From: Desulfosalsimonas propionicica
GTDB taxonomy: Bacteria > Desulfobacterota > Desulfobacteria > Desulfobacterales > Desulfosalsimonadaceae
DNA length: 64,000 bases
Assembly: GCF_013761005.1 (NCBI RefSeq)
Contig: NZ_JACDUS010000003.1
Location: forward strand, 372,001-436,000
Direction: 5' to 3'
This document shows, piece after piece, positions 21,948 through 31,062 of the stretch. Both the position numbers and the translations under genes were made by a program. The notes below the pieces were generated by a model that was given only the letters and a program-made list of their open reading frames with translations, searched no databases and was not told the DNA's origin. How positions within the stretch are numbered: position 1 is the first letter of the stretch; every line of letters starts with the position of its first letter.

Positions 21948-22574
21948 TCAGGTTTCTGAGCCCGCTTCGAATTCCAGGATCAACGGGGCAAAGTCCATGT
22001 TTGAATCCCTGAACCCGGCAAAGGTCACGTCATTGAAGGCAAGGCCGCAGGCGGCCCGGATGCGATCGAAAATGGCCAGGTAGTTGGAAAGAATCCGCTT
22101 TTCCCACTGCAGCCCCAGGTCGGCCGCGGCCTTTTTGATATTTTCGGCCCGGCCCTCGATTTCCAGAAAACAGCCAAAGGGCATACAATCGATGCACAGC
22201 AGGGTGCCGTTATCCAGGGTCCAGGTCTGCCGGTATTTTTCATAGATTTGTTCGGCATGAAAGCCAAGGGCCTTGAGAATGGCGGCAGTGGTGTCAAAAT
22301 CGCTGACTGCCACTTCCAGTTCCGTAAAGATTTTGAATTCCTTGCTGTTGCTGGCTTCCGGGGGCGGGCCCTTATAGGTGAGTTCTGTGCTGTCGCCGGC
22401 TTTCCTGAGCCGGAGCAGGGCCTTGCGGTTGAGCAGACCGAATTGGCGATCGTCGAAGCAGACATTGTATTCGTGGTGGCGGCCACTGGTTTCGGCGGCT
22501 GCGGCCGTGATCCGGGAGCGGATTTTTTCCGGATCTGCCAGATAAAACTTGACCTCTATTTCCAGGGAAGTCAT
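21948..22574 (-). CDS. CYTH-domain phosphohydrolase/cyclase
   Basis: A 208-residue CYTH (CyaB-thiamine triphosphatase) protein. The diagnostic ExExK motif appears as EIEVKF at residues 5-10. Downstream acidic and basic strands (LRLRKAGDSTELTYKGP, FTELEVAV, CLEIEGRAENI) form the tunnel fold that binds triphosphates with metal. Members are class IV adenylate cyclases or triphosphatases, and the sequence does not decide. The gene is convergent with the SAM hydrolase, two bases apart. Confidence 0.85.
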   Translation of the reverse strand: MTSLEIEVKFYLADPEKIRSRITAAAAETSGRHHEYNVCFDDRQFGLLNRKALLRLRKAGDSTELTYKGPPPEASNSKEFKIFTELEVAVSDFDTTAAILKALGFHAEQIYEKYRQTWTLDNGTLLCIDCMPFGCFLEIEGRAENIKKAAADLGLQWEKRILSNYLAIFDRIRAACGLAFNDVTFAGFRDSNMDFAPLILEFEAGSET

Positions 22575-22620
22575 ATTACACCGTTTCATGGCATAGATGA
22601 AAAGACTTGTTGTTTTTTTC

Positions 22621-22649
22621 TTGACAGTCTTTGCGAATTTGGTTAATTA
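22621..22649 (+). promoter_or_regulatory. promoter of the rplM-rpsI operon
   Basis: A perfect TTGACA is followed by a 17-nt spacer and TAATTA, 36 bp before the rplM start. Confidence 0.6.
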
Positions 22650-22684
22650 TGTCAAATTAATTTTTGCGCGAAGGAGTGAAACCG

Positions 22685-23119
22685 TTGAAAAAATATACAA
22701 AGAGCGCCAAGCCGGGCGAAGTTGAAAGAAAATGGTACGTGGTGGATGCGGAAAACATGGTCCTGGGGCGCCTTGCCACTGAGGTGGCCGCCCGTTTGCG
22801 CGGAAAGCGCAATCCCATGTATACCCCCCACGTGGACTGCGGTGATTTTGTTATCGTGATCAATGCCGACAAGGTCCGGCTCACCGGCAGGAAATGGCAG
22901 CAGAAGACCTATTATCGTCACAGCGGCTATATCGGCGGCATCAAGTCCATTACCGCGGAAAAGCTCCGGGAAAAACGGCCCGAGGATCTGGTTCGCAATG
23001 CCGTGCGCGGCATGCTGCCCAAAAATCCGCTGGGCCGGGACATCAACAGCAAGCTCAAAGTTTATGCCGGAAGCGAACATCCGCATCACGCCCAGCAGCC
23101 CGAGCCGCTGGAAATTTAA
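22685..23119 (+). CDS. rplM: 50S ribosomal protein L13
   Basis: A 144-residue ribosomal protein. Characteristic blocks are [48 protein letters not shown] and LPKNPLGR. I place the start at TTG 22685, 8 bases after AAGGAG, because this gives the E. coli length (142). An earlier TTG at 22664 would read through the ribosome site. Confidence 0.97.
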   Translation: MKKYTKSAKPGEVERKWYVVDAENMVLGRLATEVAARLRGKRNPMYTPHVDCGDFVIVINADKVRLTGRKWQQKTYYRHSGYIGGIKSITAEKLREKRPEDLVRNAVRGMLPKNPLGRDINSKLKVYAGSEHPHHAQQPEPLEI

Positions 23120-23146
23120 AACATTGCCGTACAATATTGATAGAAT

Positions 23147-23167
23147 CGATTTTTTACGAAACCATCA
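23147..23167 (+). repeat. solo right end of the MITE-like element
   Basis: CGATTTTTTACGAAACCATC resembles only the right outer end (GACTTTTTACGGTGCCATC) of the 152-bp family. Probably a remnant, between rplM and rpsI. Confidence 0.45.
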
Positions 23168-23198
23168 GTATTGGATATAAAAACCATTCGGGGGATTG

Positions 23199-23594
23199 AT
23201 GGAACAGCAGAACGTTTTTTATGCCACAGGCAAACGGAAAATGGCCGTTGCCCGCACCTGGCTGAAGCCCGGAAAGGGCGAGATCATCATTAACAACAAG
23301 CCGGTTGAAGAGTTTTTTGCACAGGACGCTGCCCGCCAGATGCTCATGCAGCCCTTTGAACTCACCAATACCACCGGTGAATACGATATCAAGGTCAACG
23401 TTCGCGGCGGCGGCGCCATGGGCCAGGCCGGTGCCATCCGGCACGGAATCACCAAGGCGCTTTTCCAGTCCAACCCGGATTTCCGGCAGATGCTGAAAAA
23501 AGCCGGTCTTGTCAAGCGCGACCCCAGAACCAAGGAACGGAAAAAATACGGTCAGCGCGGCGCCCGGGCCCGGTTCCAGTTCTCCAAACGGTAA
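23199..23594 (+). CDS. rpsI: 30S ribosomal protein S9
   Basis: A 131-residue protein with the S9 signature GGGAMGQAGAIRHGITKAL and the conserved C-terminus RGARARFQFSKR that reaches the decoding site. GGGGGA precedes the ATG. It forms the usual rplM-rpsI pair; the transcript ends at the 23801 hairpin. Confidence 0.97.
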   Translation: MEQQNVFYATGKRKMAVARTWLKPGKGEIIINNKPVEEFFAQDAARQMLMQPFELTNTTGEYDIKVNVRGGGAMGQAGAIRHGITKALFQSNPDFRQMLKKAGLVKRDPRTKERKKYGQRGARARFQFSKR

Positions 23595-23599
23595 AATTT

Positions 23600-23751
23600 G
23601 ATGGTGCCGTAAAAAGTCCAATATCTGCGTTACGCGCAATTTCTCAGAATTTCACGTACGGCTAAGTACGCTGCATTCTTCGAAATTGCGCAAGCCTTGA
23701 TCTTGAACTTTTTACGGCACCATCTGAAATCAGACTTTTTACGAAGGCATC
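23600..23751 (+). repeat. MITE-like palindromic element, copy F
   Basis: A 152-bp member with inner stem ends GATGGTGCCGT and ACGGCACCATC, a compensated change relative to copy A. Flanks AAATTT (left) and AAATTC (right) suggest a short duplication. It lies immediately after rpsI and before its terminator. Confidence 0.87.
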
Positions 23752-23800
23752 AAATTCTACCCTTTTAAAAAACCGTTTTCAAAAATATTGTCTTTCCCAA

Positions 23801-23841
23801 CAGGGAACAGGATATATACGTCCTGTTCCCTGTGTTTTTTT
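23801..23841 (+). terminator. terminator of the ribosomal protein operon
   Basis: CAGGGAACAGGA pairs perfectly with TCCTGTTCCCTG around an 8-nt loop and is followed by a T-run. It sits 207 bp after rpsI, beyond MITE copy F. Confidence 0.88.
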
Positions 23842-23888
23842 CTGGCATTTGATAATCGAAAAGCTTTTTTTACATCGCTTGGTGTTTC

Positions 23889-24070
23889 TCAGGAAGGAAA
23901 GCCCTGCGGCCGGGGGCAGTTTTTTCGCTCCTGACCGTTTTTGCGGATTCTTCCACTGAATTTGCTGAAATTTACAAATTCGCCCTGCCGGCCTTAAACA
24001 GTTTCCAATTTTCGCGCAAAAACGCTCAATGTCGCTTCAAAAACAGCCCCCGTCCTTGGACTTCCTTGGA
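23889..24070 (+). repeat. palindromic repeat family 3, long copy
   Basis: Starts TCAGGAAGGAAAGCCCTGCG and ends GACTTCCTTGGA. The same sequence occurs inverted at 32301-32412. This copy carries about 60 extra bases in its middle (about 23945-24010). It has no coding signs. Confidence 0.75.
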
Positions 24071-24071
24071 A

Positions 24072-24161
24072 ATGTTCTTGCCGGCCCGGTGGTGGTTTGC
24101 GAGTCGCATTGAGCGCGCAAGCGGTCAGCAGGGAGCAAACCGCCACCGGGTCGGCATCATG
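24072..24161 (-). repeat. 88-bp palindrome family 2 (inverted copy)
   Basis: In reverse orientation it reads CATGATGCCGACCCGG..., a constant loop (CTGCTGACCGCTTGCGCGCT), then the opposite arm. The same family is at 39910 and 52481. Each copy is preceded by TTTTCG on its own strand. From here to 24366 (205 bp) I see nothing assignable. Confidence 0.82.
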
Positions 24162-24366
24162 CGAAAATCACTGATGTGGAGCAATAGTCCGCTATGCACA
24201 AAACATCGGCTGACCCGGCAGATGCGGATAAATCGGGCGGCGTAAGAATTGCTCTATAGCCTTGAAAAACGGCTTGGGATGCGGTATTGATGAGCCTGGA
24301 TGCATTACCGTATCTTGGGCGGCGGCATGCCGCCTGTTTGCAAACACCTTCTGAAACCGGCAATTC

Positions 24367-25410
24367 ATGGAACGGCTGGATTATTTTGTCAAACGCCTGC
24401 TGCTGATCATTCCGACGTTTCTCGGCATTACAGTGCTTTGTTTTGCCCTTATCCAGTTTGTACCCGGCGGCCCCGTGGAGCAGGCCATCATGCAGATGCG
24501 GGGCATGGGCACCGGCGAGACCACTTCCGGAGAAGGGGCTTCAGCCAGCATTTCCGAAAAACAACGCAGGCAGATCGAGTCCTATTACGGCTTTGACAAG
24601 CCAGTGTATGCACGGTACTGGAACTGGCTGATACATGACAAAGTGGGCATGCAAATGCATTCCTACCGGTTCCCGGAAAAAACCGCCTGGGAGCTGATCC
24701 AACAAAGGTTCCAGGTGTCGTTGGTTTTCGGGGTCACCGGGTTTGTGCTGTCCTACCTGGTTTGCATTCCTTTGGGCATTGCCAAGGCCCTGCGGCATAA
24801 CAGCACATTTGATCTGGCCTCCAGTGTTGCAGTGTTTGTGGGCTATGCCATCCCGCCGTTCGCATTGGGCATGGTGCTGAAAATGCTGTTTTGCGGCACC
24901 GTGGATACCTTCTGGAATGTCTTTCCCATGGCCGGGTTTCACTCGGAAAATTACGCCGGTTTAAGTTTTTTCGGCAAAATCCAAGATGTTTTCATGCACA
25001 TGTTTCTGCCCGTGCTGTGCTATGTCATCGGCAATTTCGCCATTTTGACCCTGCTGATGAAAAATTCGCTTATCGAGCAGATCAGCCGGGATTACGTGCG
25101 CACCGTGCTGGCCAAGGGCGGCAGCTTTGGCCGGGCGGTTTGGGGCCATGCGGTGAGAAACTCCCTGATTCCCATTGCCACAGGCATCAGCGGGATTTTA
25201 ACCGTGATGTTTGCCGGCTCGGTGATCATCGAGCAGGTCTTTGAAATCCCGGGCATGGGCCGGCTGAGTCTGGAATCCATCGTTGGCCGGGATTATCCGG
25301 TATTCATGGGCATTCTGGCCCTGACCTCGATTCTTGGGCTTTTGGGAAACGTGCTGGCGGATTTTCTCTACGTGATTATTGATCCGCGGATCAATTTCCG
25401 GAAACAGTGA
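24367..25410 (+). CDS. ABC peptide-type permease (YejB/DppB-like)
   Basis: A 347-residue inner-membrane permease of the peptide/microcin ABC class. The N-terminal helix and FVPGGPVEQAIMQMRG match YejB-type proteins; about six membrane segments are visible, and the ATPase-contact loop lies at RTVLAKGGSFGRAVWGHA. The gene starts a four-gene transporter operon (two permeases, two ATPases). No substrate-binding protein gene precedes it. Confidence 0.9.
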   Translation: MERLDYFVKRLLLIIPTFLGITVLCFALIQFVPGGPVEQAIMQMRGMGTGETTSGEGASASISEKQRRQIESYYGFDKPVYARYWNWLIHDKVGMQMHSYRFPEKTAWELIQQRFQVSLVFGVTGFVLSYLVCIPLGIAKALRHNSTFDLASSVAVFVGYAIPPFALGMVLKMLFCGTVDTFWNVFPMAGFHSENYAGLSFFGKIQDVFMHMFLPVLCYVIGNFAILTLLMKNSLIEQISRDYVRTVLAKGGSFGRAVWGHAVRNSLIPIATGISGILTVMFAGSVIIEQVFEIPGMGRLSLESIVGRDYPVFMGILALTSILGLLGNVLADFLYVIIDPRINFRKQ

Positions 25411-25414
25411 GGTT

Positions 25415-27001
25415 ATGATTCTCCGAAACCCGGTTGCACGAAAACGCCTGGCGCGCTTCCGGACCATGAAACGGGCCTGGATTTCCCTTTGGCTGCTGGT
25501 GATTCTCTACGGTGCAAGCCTTGCAGCCGAAGTTTTGTGCAATGCCACGCCCCTGTATGTCCGATTTGAGGGCCGCTCTTTTTTTCCGGTGTTTTCCTAT
25601 TATGCCGAAGACGTGTTTACCGGAAGCGGCCGCCATACACGACCGGATTACAAGGCCCTGGACCAATCGCCGGCATTTGCCGAAAATGACGACAATTTCA
25701 TGCTGTTTGCCCCGCACCCCCACGGCCCCTACCAGAGTGTTGATCCCAACAGCATTGACGTGGCCGATCAGGTCACCCTCCGGTTTGCCCCAGAGCCCAG
25801 GGCGGCCAGCGCGGATATCGGCTCGGATCTTGAAATTGCCGACAGCCGCCTGCTATCATTTTTCACCCGAACAGAGCCGGACAAAACACCCCCCGGCCGC
25901 CTCAACGATTATTTTGATCTGCCGGAAAAACTGATCCGGGCCCTGGCCAGGCGGTTTGCCAATCAGGCCGCACCCTTTGTCTCCTTTGCCCTGGAAAACA
26001 AGCACGGCCAAACCTATACCGGAGTTTTGGCCGAATACGAACCCAGAAACAGCGCCCCGGACACCGTGCGCATGCTGATCTATGAGCCGGCCATGAAAGA
26101 CGCCCGGGATATAACCGTTTCCCTGACACCGGATTTGCGGCCCGCCGGCCAATGGCCCGGGCTGTGGGAAAAAATCAGCCAGGCCGAGCAGGAAGTGATC
26201 AAAAGTCTGGCTGCAGAGCGCTTTGATGCGCCCGTGGCTGATTACCGGGTGGTGGCAGACGGCCGGCAGTACATAGCCGGGTTTGAAAAAGAGGATGTGC
26301 GTTTTCCCTATCCGCCGGTGGCCGGCCATCCCCTGGGCTTGGATGCCGCGGGCCGGGATGTGCTGGCAAGGATTGTTTACGGCATGCGCATTGCCATGAG
26401 CTTTGGGCTTCTTCTGGTTGGGGCCTCCATGTCCCTGGGGGTGGCCGCCGGCGCGGTCCAGGGCTATTACGGCGGAAAACTCGATATTACGGCCCAGCGG
26501 TTTGTGGAGATTTGGAACGCATTGCCGTTTTTATATGTTATGATTCTCATGGGGTCGATCTACGGCAGAAGCTTTGAACTCCTGCTGGTCTGCTACGGCC
26601 TGTTTAACTGGATCGGGATATCCTATTACATCCGGGCCGAGTTTCTGAGCCTGAGAACGCGCCCGTTTGTGGAGGCTGCCCGGTGCATGGGGGTTTCGTC
26701 CCGAAAAATTATTTTCAGACATATCCTGCCCAATGCCCTGGTGCCGGTGATTACGTTTTTCCCGTTTTCCCTGGTGGGGGCCATCGGTGCACTTGCGGCC
26801 CTGGATTACCTGGGCTTCGGCATGCCCCCGCCCACGGCCTCCTGGGGGGAGATGCTGTTTGAGGCCCAGCAGTACAGATGGGCCTGGTGGCTGATTGTCT
26901 ATCCCTCCATTGCCTTGTTTGCGGTGATGCTGCTGGGGGTGTTTATTGGCGAAGGTGTTCGCAATGCCTATGATCCAAAGCAATATACCAGGATGGAGTG
27001 A
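25415..27001 (+). CDS. ABC peptide-type permease with enlarged periplasmic region (YejE-like)
   Basis: A 528-residue permease, far longer than the usual 300-345. A first membrane helix (about residues 18-36) is followed by some 270 residues of soluble, presumably periplasmic sequence without membrane helices. The normal DppC/YejE core starts at about 310 (AGRDVLARIVYGMRIAMSFG) with about five helices, an EAA-type loop (EAARCMGVSSRKIIFRHILP) and the end FIGEGVRNAYDPKQY. The opening YYAEDVFTG and later FPYPPVAGHPLG are YejE-like, so the extra block is an expansion within the family's extracytoplasmic loop rather than a separate fused gene. Its role is unknown; substrate docking is a guess. Confidence 0.85.
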   Translation: MILRNPVARKRLARFRTMKRAWISLWLLVILYGASLAAEVLCNATPLYVRFEGRSFFPVFSYYAEDVFTGSGRHTRPDYKALDQSPAFAENDDNFMLFAPHPHGPYQSVDPNSIDVADQVTLRFAPEPRAASADIGSDLEIADSRLLSFFTRTEPDKTPPGRLNDYFDLPEKLIRALARRFANQAAPFVSFALENKHGQTYTGVLAEYEPRNSAPDTVRMLIYEPAMKDARDITVSLTPDLRPAGQWPGLWEKISQAEQEVIKSLAAERFDAPVADYRVVADGRQYIAGFEKEDVRFPYPPVAGHPLGLDAAGRDVLARIVYGMRIAMSFGLLLVGASMSLGVAAGAVQGYYGGKLDITAQRFVEIWNALPFLYVMILMGSIYGRSFELLLVCYGLFNWIGISYYIRAEFLSLRTRPFVEAARCMGVSSRKIIFRHILPNALVPVITFFPFSLVGAIGALAALDYLGFGMPPPTASWGEMLFEAQQYRWAWWLIVYPSIALFAVMLLGVFIGEGVRNAYDPKQYTRME

Positions 27002-27006
27002 AAAGC

Positions 27007-27034
27007 GGTGACGGGTGACAGGTGACGGGTGATC
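27007..27034 (+). repeat. tandem 7-bp repeat (GGTGACG)
   Basis: Four heptamers: GGTGACG, GGTGACA, GGTGACG, GGTGATC. They fill the gap between the second permease and the first ATPase, right before the ribosome site. Confidence 0.88.
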
Positions 27035-27048
27035 CGGGAGGAATGAAA

Positions 27049-28026
27049 ATGAAAGCGCTGCTTTCCGTAGACAATCTGGCGATTGAATTTGCCACAGATG
27101 AGGGCGTGATCCGGGCCGTGGACGGGGTGTCATTTGCCATCCGCGCAGGGGAAAGCCTCGGGCTGGTGGGGGAATCCGGGTGCGGCAAATCCGTGACCGC
27201 CCTGGGATTGATCCGGCTGATTGCCTCCCCGCCGGGCCGGATTGTGTCCGGGTCTGTTCATTTTGACGGCAGGGAGTTGCTGCAGATCAACACCCGGGAT
27301 CTGCGGGCGGTGCGCGGAAATGAAATCAGCATGATTTTCCAGGAACCGCTTTCCGCGCTTTCCCCCCTCCACCGCATCGGCCGGCAGCTCACAGAGGCCA
27401 TTGGTTTCCACCACCGGATGTCCAAAAAAGCCGCCCGGGAATATGCCGTATCCTGGCTGCAAAAGGTGGGTATACCGGATGCGCAGTCCCGGATGGATGC
27501 CTACCCCTTTCAGCTTTCCGGGGGCATGCAGCAACGGGTGATGATCGCCATGGCCCTGATGCTGTCGCCCAAACTCGTGATCGCAGACGAGCCCACCACC
27601 GCCCTGGATGTGACCACCCAGGCCCAGATTTTTGCCAAGATCCGGGAGATGAAGGAAAACCGCACATCGCTTTTGCTCATCACTCATGACATGGGTGTTG
27701 TCTGGGAAATGTGCGACCGGGTCATTGTGATGTATGCCTCGCGCATCGTGGAAACCGCAGACATTGAAACCCTTTTTGCCGCACCCGCCCATCCCTATAC
27801 CCGGGGACTGATGGCTGCCATTCCGAAACTGGCCGGCGGCCGAAATCATTTGACTGACATACCCGGCCAGGTCCCGTCACCGCTGGATTATCCGGCCGGA
27901 TGCCGGTTTCAGGACCGCTGCCCGGATGTGTTTGAGCGGTGCCGCACCCAGGATCCCGACCTGGTGACCTGCGGCAAAGACCATCTGGCGGCTTGCTTTC
28001 TGGTCTATCCGGACAAGGGGGCCTGA
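27049..28026 (+). CDS. ABC transporter ATPase (DppD/OppD type)
   Basis: A 325-residue ATPase. Walker [11 protein letters not shown] is near residue 43, signature [16 protein letters not shown] near 160, Walker [14 protein letters not shown] follows, and the C-terminal oligopeptide-transporter Cys-rich motif [14 protein letters not shown] binds Fe-S or metal in the family. I chose the ATG at 27049, about 7 bases after GGGAGG; the ATG at 27043 is too close to that site. It overlaps the next gene by one base (TGATG). Confidence 0.92.
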   Translation: MKALLSVDNLAIEFATDEGVIRAVDGVSFAIRAGESLGLVGESGCGKSVTALGLIRLIASPPGRIVSGSVHFDGRELLQINTRDLRAVRGNEISMIFQEPLSALSPLHRIGRQLTEAIGFHHRMSKKAAREYAVSWLQKVGIPDAQSRMDAYPFQLSGGMQQRVMIAMALMLSPKLVIADEPTTALDVTTQAQIFAKIREMKENRTSLLLITHDMGVVWEMCDRVIVMYASRIVETADIETLFAAPAHPYTRGLMAAIPKLAGGRNHLTDIPGQVPSPLDYPAGCRFQDRCPDVFERCRTQDPDLVTCGKDHLAACFLVYPDKGA

Positions 28027-29030
28027 TGAGAAAAAAAACCGCCCCAAATCCGGCCGACGCATGGGATCCGGCCCGGGAGTTTCTGCTGGAGGTCTTGGAT
28101 CTGAGAACCTGGTTTGAGACGAAAAAGGGATTGCTTTCGGGAAAATCCCAGCGCATCCGGGCTGTGGACGGGGTGAGTTTCTGCCTGGAGCAGAATCAGA
28201 CACTGGGCCTGGTGGGCGAGTCTGGCTGCGGCAAGACCACCCTGGGCCGAACCCTGCTGGGGCTGGAAGCGGCTTCGGCCGGTGATGTGCGCTTCCGGGG
28301 CCGGCCTCTGCTTCACCTGTCCCGCAAGCAGATGGATCAGATGCGCCGCCACCTGCAGGTGGTGTTCCAGGATCCGGTTTCCTCGCTGAATCCGCGCATG
28401 AATGTCATGGATATTATCACCGAAGGGCTGGAGAGATTCGGCATGCTCGAAGGCACCAAACAGGAGCACGCCCGCAGGCTGCTGGCGGAAGTGGGACTTG
28501 ACAAGGCCATGATTTATCGTTTTCCCCACGAGTTTTCCGGCGGTCAGCGCCAGCGGATCAATATCGCCCGGGCGGTTTCCCTGCGGCCGGACCTGGTGAT
28601 CTGTGATGAGGCGGTCAGCGCCCTGGATGTTTCTATCCAGGCCCAGGTGATCAACTTGCTGCTGAACCTGCAGGAAACCCACCATCTCTCCTATTTGTTT
28701 ATTTCCCATGATCTGGGCGTGGTCAGCAATATTGCCGACCAGGTGGCGGTGATGTATCTGGGCCGGATTGTGGAAATCGGCGCCACGGCGCAGATCATCG
28801 GAGAACCCTGCCATCCTTACACGCAAATGCTCATTGCCGCACTTCCGGTGGCCGGGCAAAAGCGGGCTGAATCCGCACAGGTCAAAGGCGAGACCCCGTC
28901 GCCGGCTGATCCCCCGCCGGGCTGCCATTTTCATCCCCGCTGCCCGAAAGCAATAGCGGTGTGCCGGGACACCGCGCCCGATCAGATCCGGTTGCGGGAT
29001 CGCACCGTGTGCTGCCATTTGTATGCATGA
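28026..29030 (+). CDS. ABC transporter ATPase (DppF/OppF type)
   Basis: A 334-residue second ATPase of the transporter. Walker A GESGCGKTTLGR is near residue 64, Q-loop VFQDPVSSLNPRM, signature FSGGQRQRINIARAV, Walker B DLVICDEAVSALDVS, and C-terminal CHFHPRCPKAIAVC. Coupled to the upstream ATPase through the TGATG overlap. Substrate cannot be told; di- or oligopeptides, or microcin-like peptides for Yej systems. Confidence 0.92.
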   Translation: MRKKTAPNPADAWDPAREFLLEVLDLRTWFETKKGLLSGKSQRIRAVDGVSFCLEQNQTLGLVGESGCGKTTLGRTLLGLEAASAGDVRFRGRPLLHLSRKQMDQMRRHLQVVFQDPVSSLNPRMNVMDIITEGLERFGMLEGTKQEHARRLLAEVGLDKAMIYRFPHEFSGGQRQRINIARAVSLRPDLVICDEAVSALDVSIQAQVINLLLNLQETHHLSYLFISHDLGVVSNIADQVAVMYLGRIVEIGATAQIIGEPCHPYTQMLIAALPVAGQKRAESAQVKGETPSPADPPPGCHFHPRCPKAIAVCRDTAPDQIRLRDRTVCCHLYA

Positions 29031-29035
29031 CCTTT

Positions 29036-29186
29036 GATGGCGCCGTAAAAGTCCAATATCTGCGTTATGCGCAATTTCTCAGAATTTCACGTACGGATAA
29101 GTACGCTGCATTCTTCGAAATTGCGCAGGCCTTGATCTTGAACTTTTTACGGCGCCATCTAAAATCTGACTTTTTACGGGTGTATT
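29036..29186 (+). repeat. MITE-like palindromic element, copy G
   Basis: A family member with inner stem ends GATGGCGCCGT and ACGGCGCCATC, 5 bp after the second ATPase gene. The right outer end has drifted (ACGGGTGTATT) and the target duplication is unclear. Confidence 0.85.
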
Positions 29187-29197
29187 AACTTTGGATA

Positions 29198-29233
29198 CAA
29201 AAAAAGCGGGCGCTCTGGGAGCCCGCTTTTTTT
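29198..29233. terminator. bidirectional terminator
   Basis: An A-run, GCGGGC, a 9-nt loop, GCCCGC and a T-run. It lies between the convergent transporter operon and the minus-strand gene at 29260. Confidence 0.88.
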
Positions 29234-29259
29234 GCGGTTGTGGTTTTGGATCAGTATAT

Positions 29260-30888
29260 CTACTGCTGCTCGGATTCGGACTGGGCTCCGGGGTCATCGG
29301 AGTCCTGGGAAGAGTCTTTGGAGTTTTGTCCGGATTGTTTGTCAGAATCTTTATCCGCTTCCTTGCCTGTTGTTTCAGCCGCATCCCCGTTTGGTTCCGG
29401 GGCGGGTTGGCCATCTTGCTGCTGATCTTCTCCGGCTTGTTTTGCCTCTGATGTTGTTTCTGTTTCCGCTGCTTTTTCTGCATCCGCAGTTTCTTCTGCT
29501 TCGGCGGCTTGTTCGGCTTCGGCCGCTTTTTCTGCTGCCGCCTCTTCTTCCAGCTCACTGGCGGACTCCTGGATTGCTGTCATTCGATCCTCCAGGGACC
29601 GACGGGCCCGCTCGCTGATGTCAAGGGCGGCTGCCCGTTCCAGAAACTCCATGGCGTTTTCAAGGCTTTCCAGGGTCTGTTTTTCAGACGCCACATTGGC
29701 CTTGTAGAGCAGCATTAGAAAATCCATGGTTTCCAGCCGTTGGTTGACGCGTTGTTTCTGTTGGTCGGTGGAGGCGTATTTTTTGGCTTTTTCCAGGTTT
29801 TCACGGATGCTTTGAAAGTCGATGAGGTCTTCGGCCTCGCTCAGGGCATCTGCCCGGTCCATGAAATGGTTAAATGCCAGGCTCAGGGCTTCTTTCCTGG
29901 CATAAATCGCTTTTTCCGTTTCCGGTGCCTGCTGGCCGGGCAAGGTCACGATTTTTTCCTGGCCCCGGGGCGAAAACTTGCCTTTCCAGATCTCTATTGC
30001 CCTATCGGTCTGCTTGAGATAGTAGTTGTCCGCGTTCCTAAAGCTCGCCCCGATGATCAGCAGAAAAAGCAGCCCCACAATTGCGATAAGCCCTATGAGT
30101 TTCGGGTCCAGGGGCGGCTCTTTTTTCTCTGCCACAGGCGGTTTGGGCGGCTCCGGCGGGCCGCCCGGAGGGCCGGCTGCGCCGCCGCTGTCGGAATCTT
30201 TTTTAGAAGAAGCCGGTTTTTCAGAAGCTTTGGCTTTTTCGGATTTTTCCGGCTTGGCTGCGGCTTCCGGCTTTTGCTTTTTTTCGGCCTTTTCAGGCTT
30301 TTTCTCCGGAGCCGGCTGGGCTTCGGTTGCTTGTTTTTCCTCCGGTTCGGGCGTTTTTTCGGCCTTGGATTCGGCTTCGGCCTCAGCCGCGGTTTCTGCG
30401 TCGGCTGGTTTTTCCTCTGCTTTGCTTGGGTCAGTCTTTTTGCTTTCCGCCTCAGGCTCGGCCTTGGTTTCGGCTTCGGGCGGTTTTTCCTTTGGCGGTT
30501 CAGGCTTTTGAGCAGCAGGTTCCTGCGCTTTTTCAGCTTCGGGTTCCGGGGCCTTGGCCACGGGGGAGGGCTCATTGAGGTCCCACAGCAGAAGGGCCCG
30601 GATGGTTTCTGCCTGCTCTTTTCCGTAATCGCCGGTTACCGGCGGGGCGGTAAAAGCGTTTTTTGCTGCCGGATCCGGTTCAGGTACAAACGGCTTTTCC
30701 GGGCGCCAGGCGTCAAACTGTTTTTTTCTCAGGGATTTTAATGTTGGCTTTTTGGTTTTGGTTGTATTTTTCTGGGTTTTGCCTTTTTTGGCAGAAGCGG
30801 CTGCAGTTTTTTTCTCAGGGCTTTTTTTCTTGGCGGAAGTGGTTGTTTTTTTCTTGGCAGTGGATTTGGTTAAGCTTTTTTTGCCCAT
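29260..30888 (-). CDS. low-complexity Lys/Ala/Glu/Pro-rich single-pass membrane protein
   Basis: A 542-residue protein of no family I recognise. Residues 1-55 are Lys/Thr/Ser/Ala-rich, like a histone H1 tail. Residues about 110-255 are AE/KP/EP-rich disorder. A proline/glycine linker (GGAAGPPGGPPEPPKPP) leads to one membrane helix at about 268-286 (LIGLIAIVGLLFLLIIGASF). A helical domain of about 150 residues follows (290-435), and the tail after about 440 is again Ala/Glu- then Asp/Ser-rich. GGAG lies before the ATG. Topology suggests a cytoplasmic basic/acidic tail and an outward helical domain. An envelope or nucleoid-tethering role is only a guess. Confidence 0.75.
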   Translation of the reverse strand: MGKKSLTKSTAKKKTTTSAKKKSPEKKTAAASAKKGKTQKNTTKTKKPTLKSLRKKQFDAWRPEKPFVPEPDPAAKNAFTAPPVTGDYGKEQAETIRALLLWDLNEPSPVAKAPEPEAEKAQEPAAQKPEPPKEKPPEAETKAEPEAESKKTDPSKAEEKPADAETAAEAEAESKAEKTPEPEEKQATEAQPAPEKKPEKAEKKQKPEAAAKPEKSEKAKASEKPASSKKDSDSGGAAGPPGGPPEPPKPPVAEKKEPPLDPKLIGLIAIVGLLFLLIIGASFRNADNYYLKQTDRAIEIWKGKFSPRGQEKIVTLPGQQAPETEKAIYARKEALSLAFNHFMDRADALSEAEDLIDFQSIRENLEKAKKYASTDQQKQRVNQRLETMDFLMLLYKANVASEKQTLESLENAMEFLERAAALDISERARRSLEDRMTAIQESASELEEEAAAEKAAEAEQAAEAEETADAEKAAETETTSEAKQAGEDQQQDGQPAPEPNGDAAETTGKEADKDSDKQSGQNSKDSSQDSDDPGAQSESEQQ

Positions 30889-31012
30889 ATCAGCTCCTAT
30901 GTGGATCGGGTAAAAGAATTGGCATATATGCTAAAAAACCCTTATAATCCTCTAAATATCAATCAATTTTATACCGGAACCTTTGATTTTTGTAAACATT
31001 TTTTTATGATAC

Positions 31013-31051
31013 ATAAGGAAGCCCTGCGGTCAGGGTCGGTTTTTGAAGTTG
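31013..31051 (+). repeat. fragment of palindromic repeat family 3
   Basis: AAGGAAGCCCTGCGGTCAGG and the following GTTTTTGAAG match the arm of the family seen at 23889 and 32301. It lies just before the sulfur transferase gene. Confidence 0.5.
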
Positions 31052-31062
31052 CTTACAGGAAA

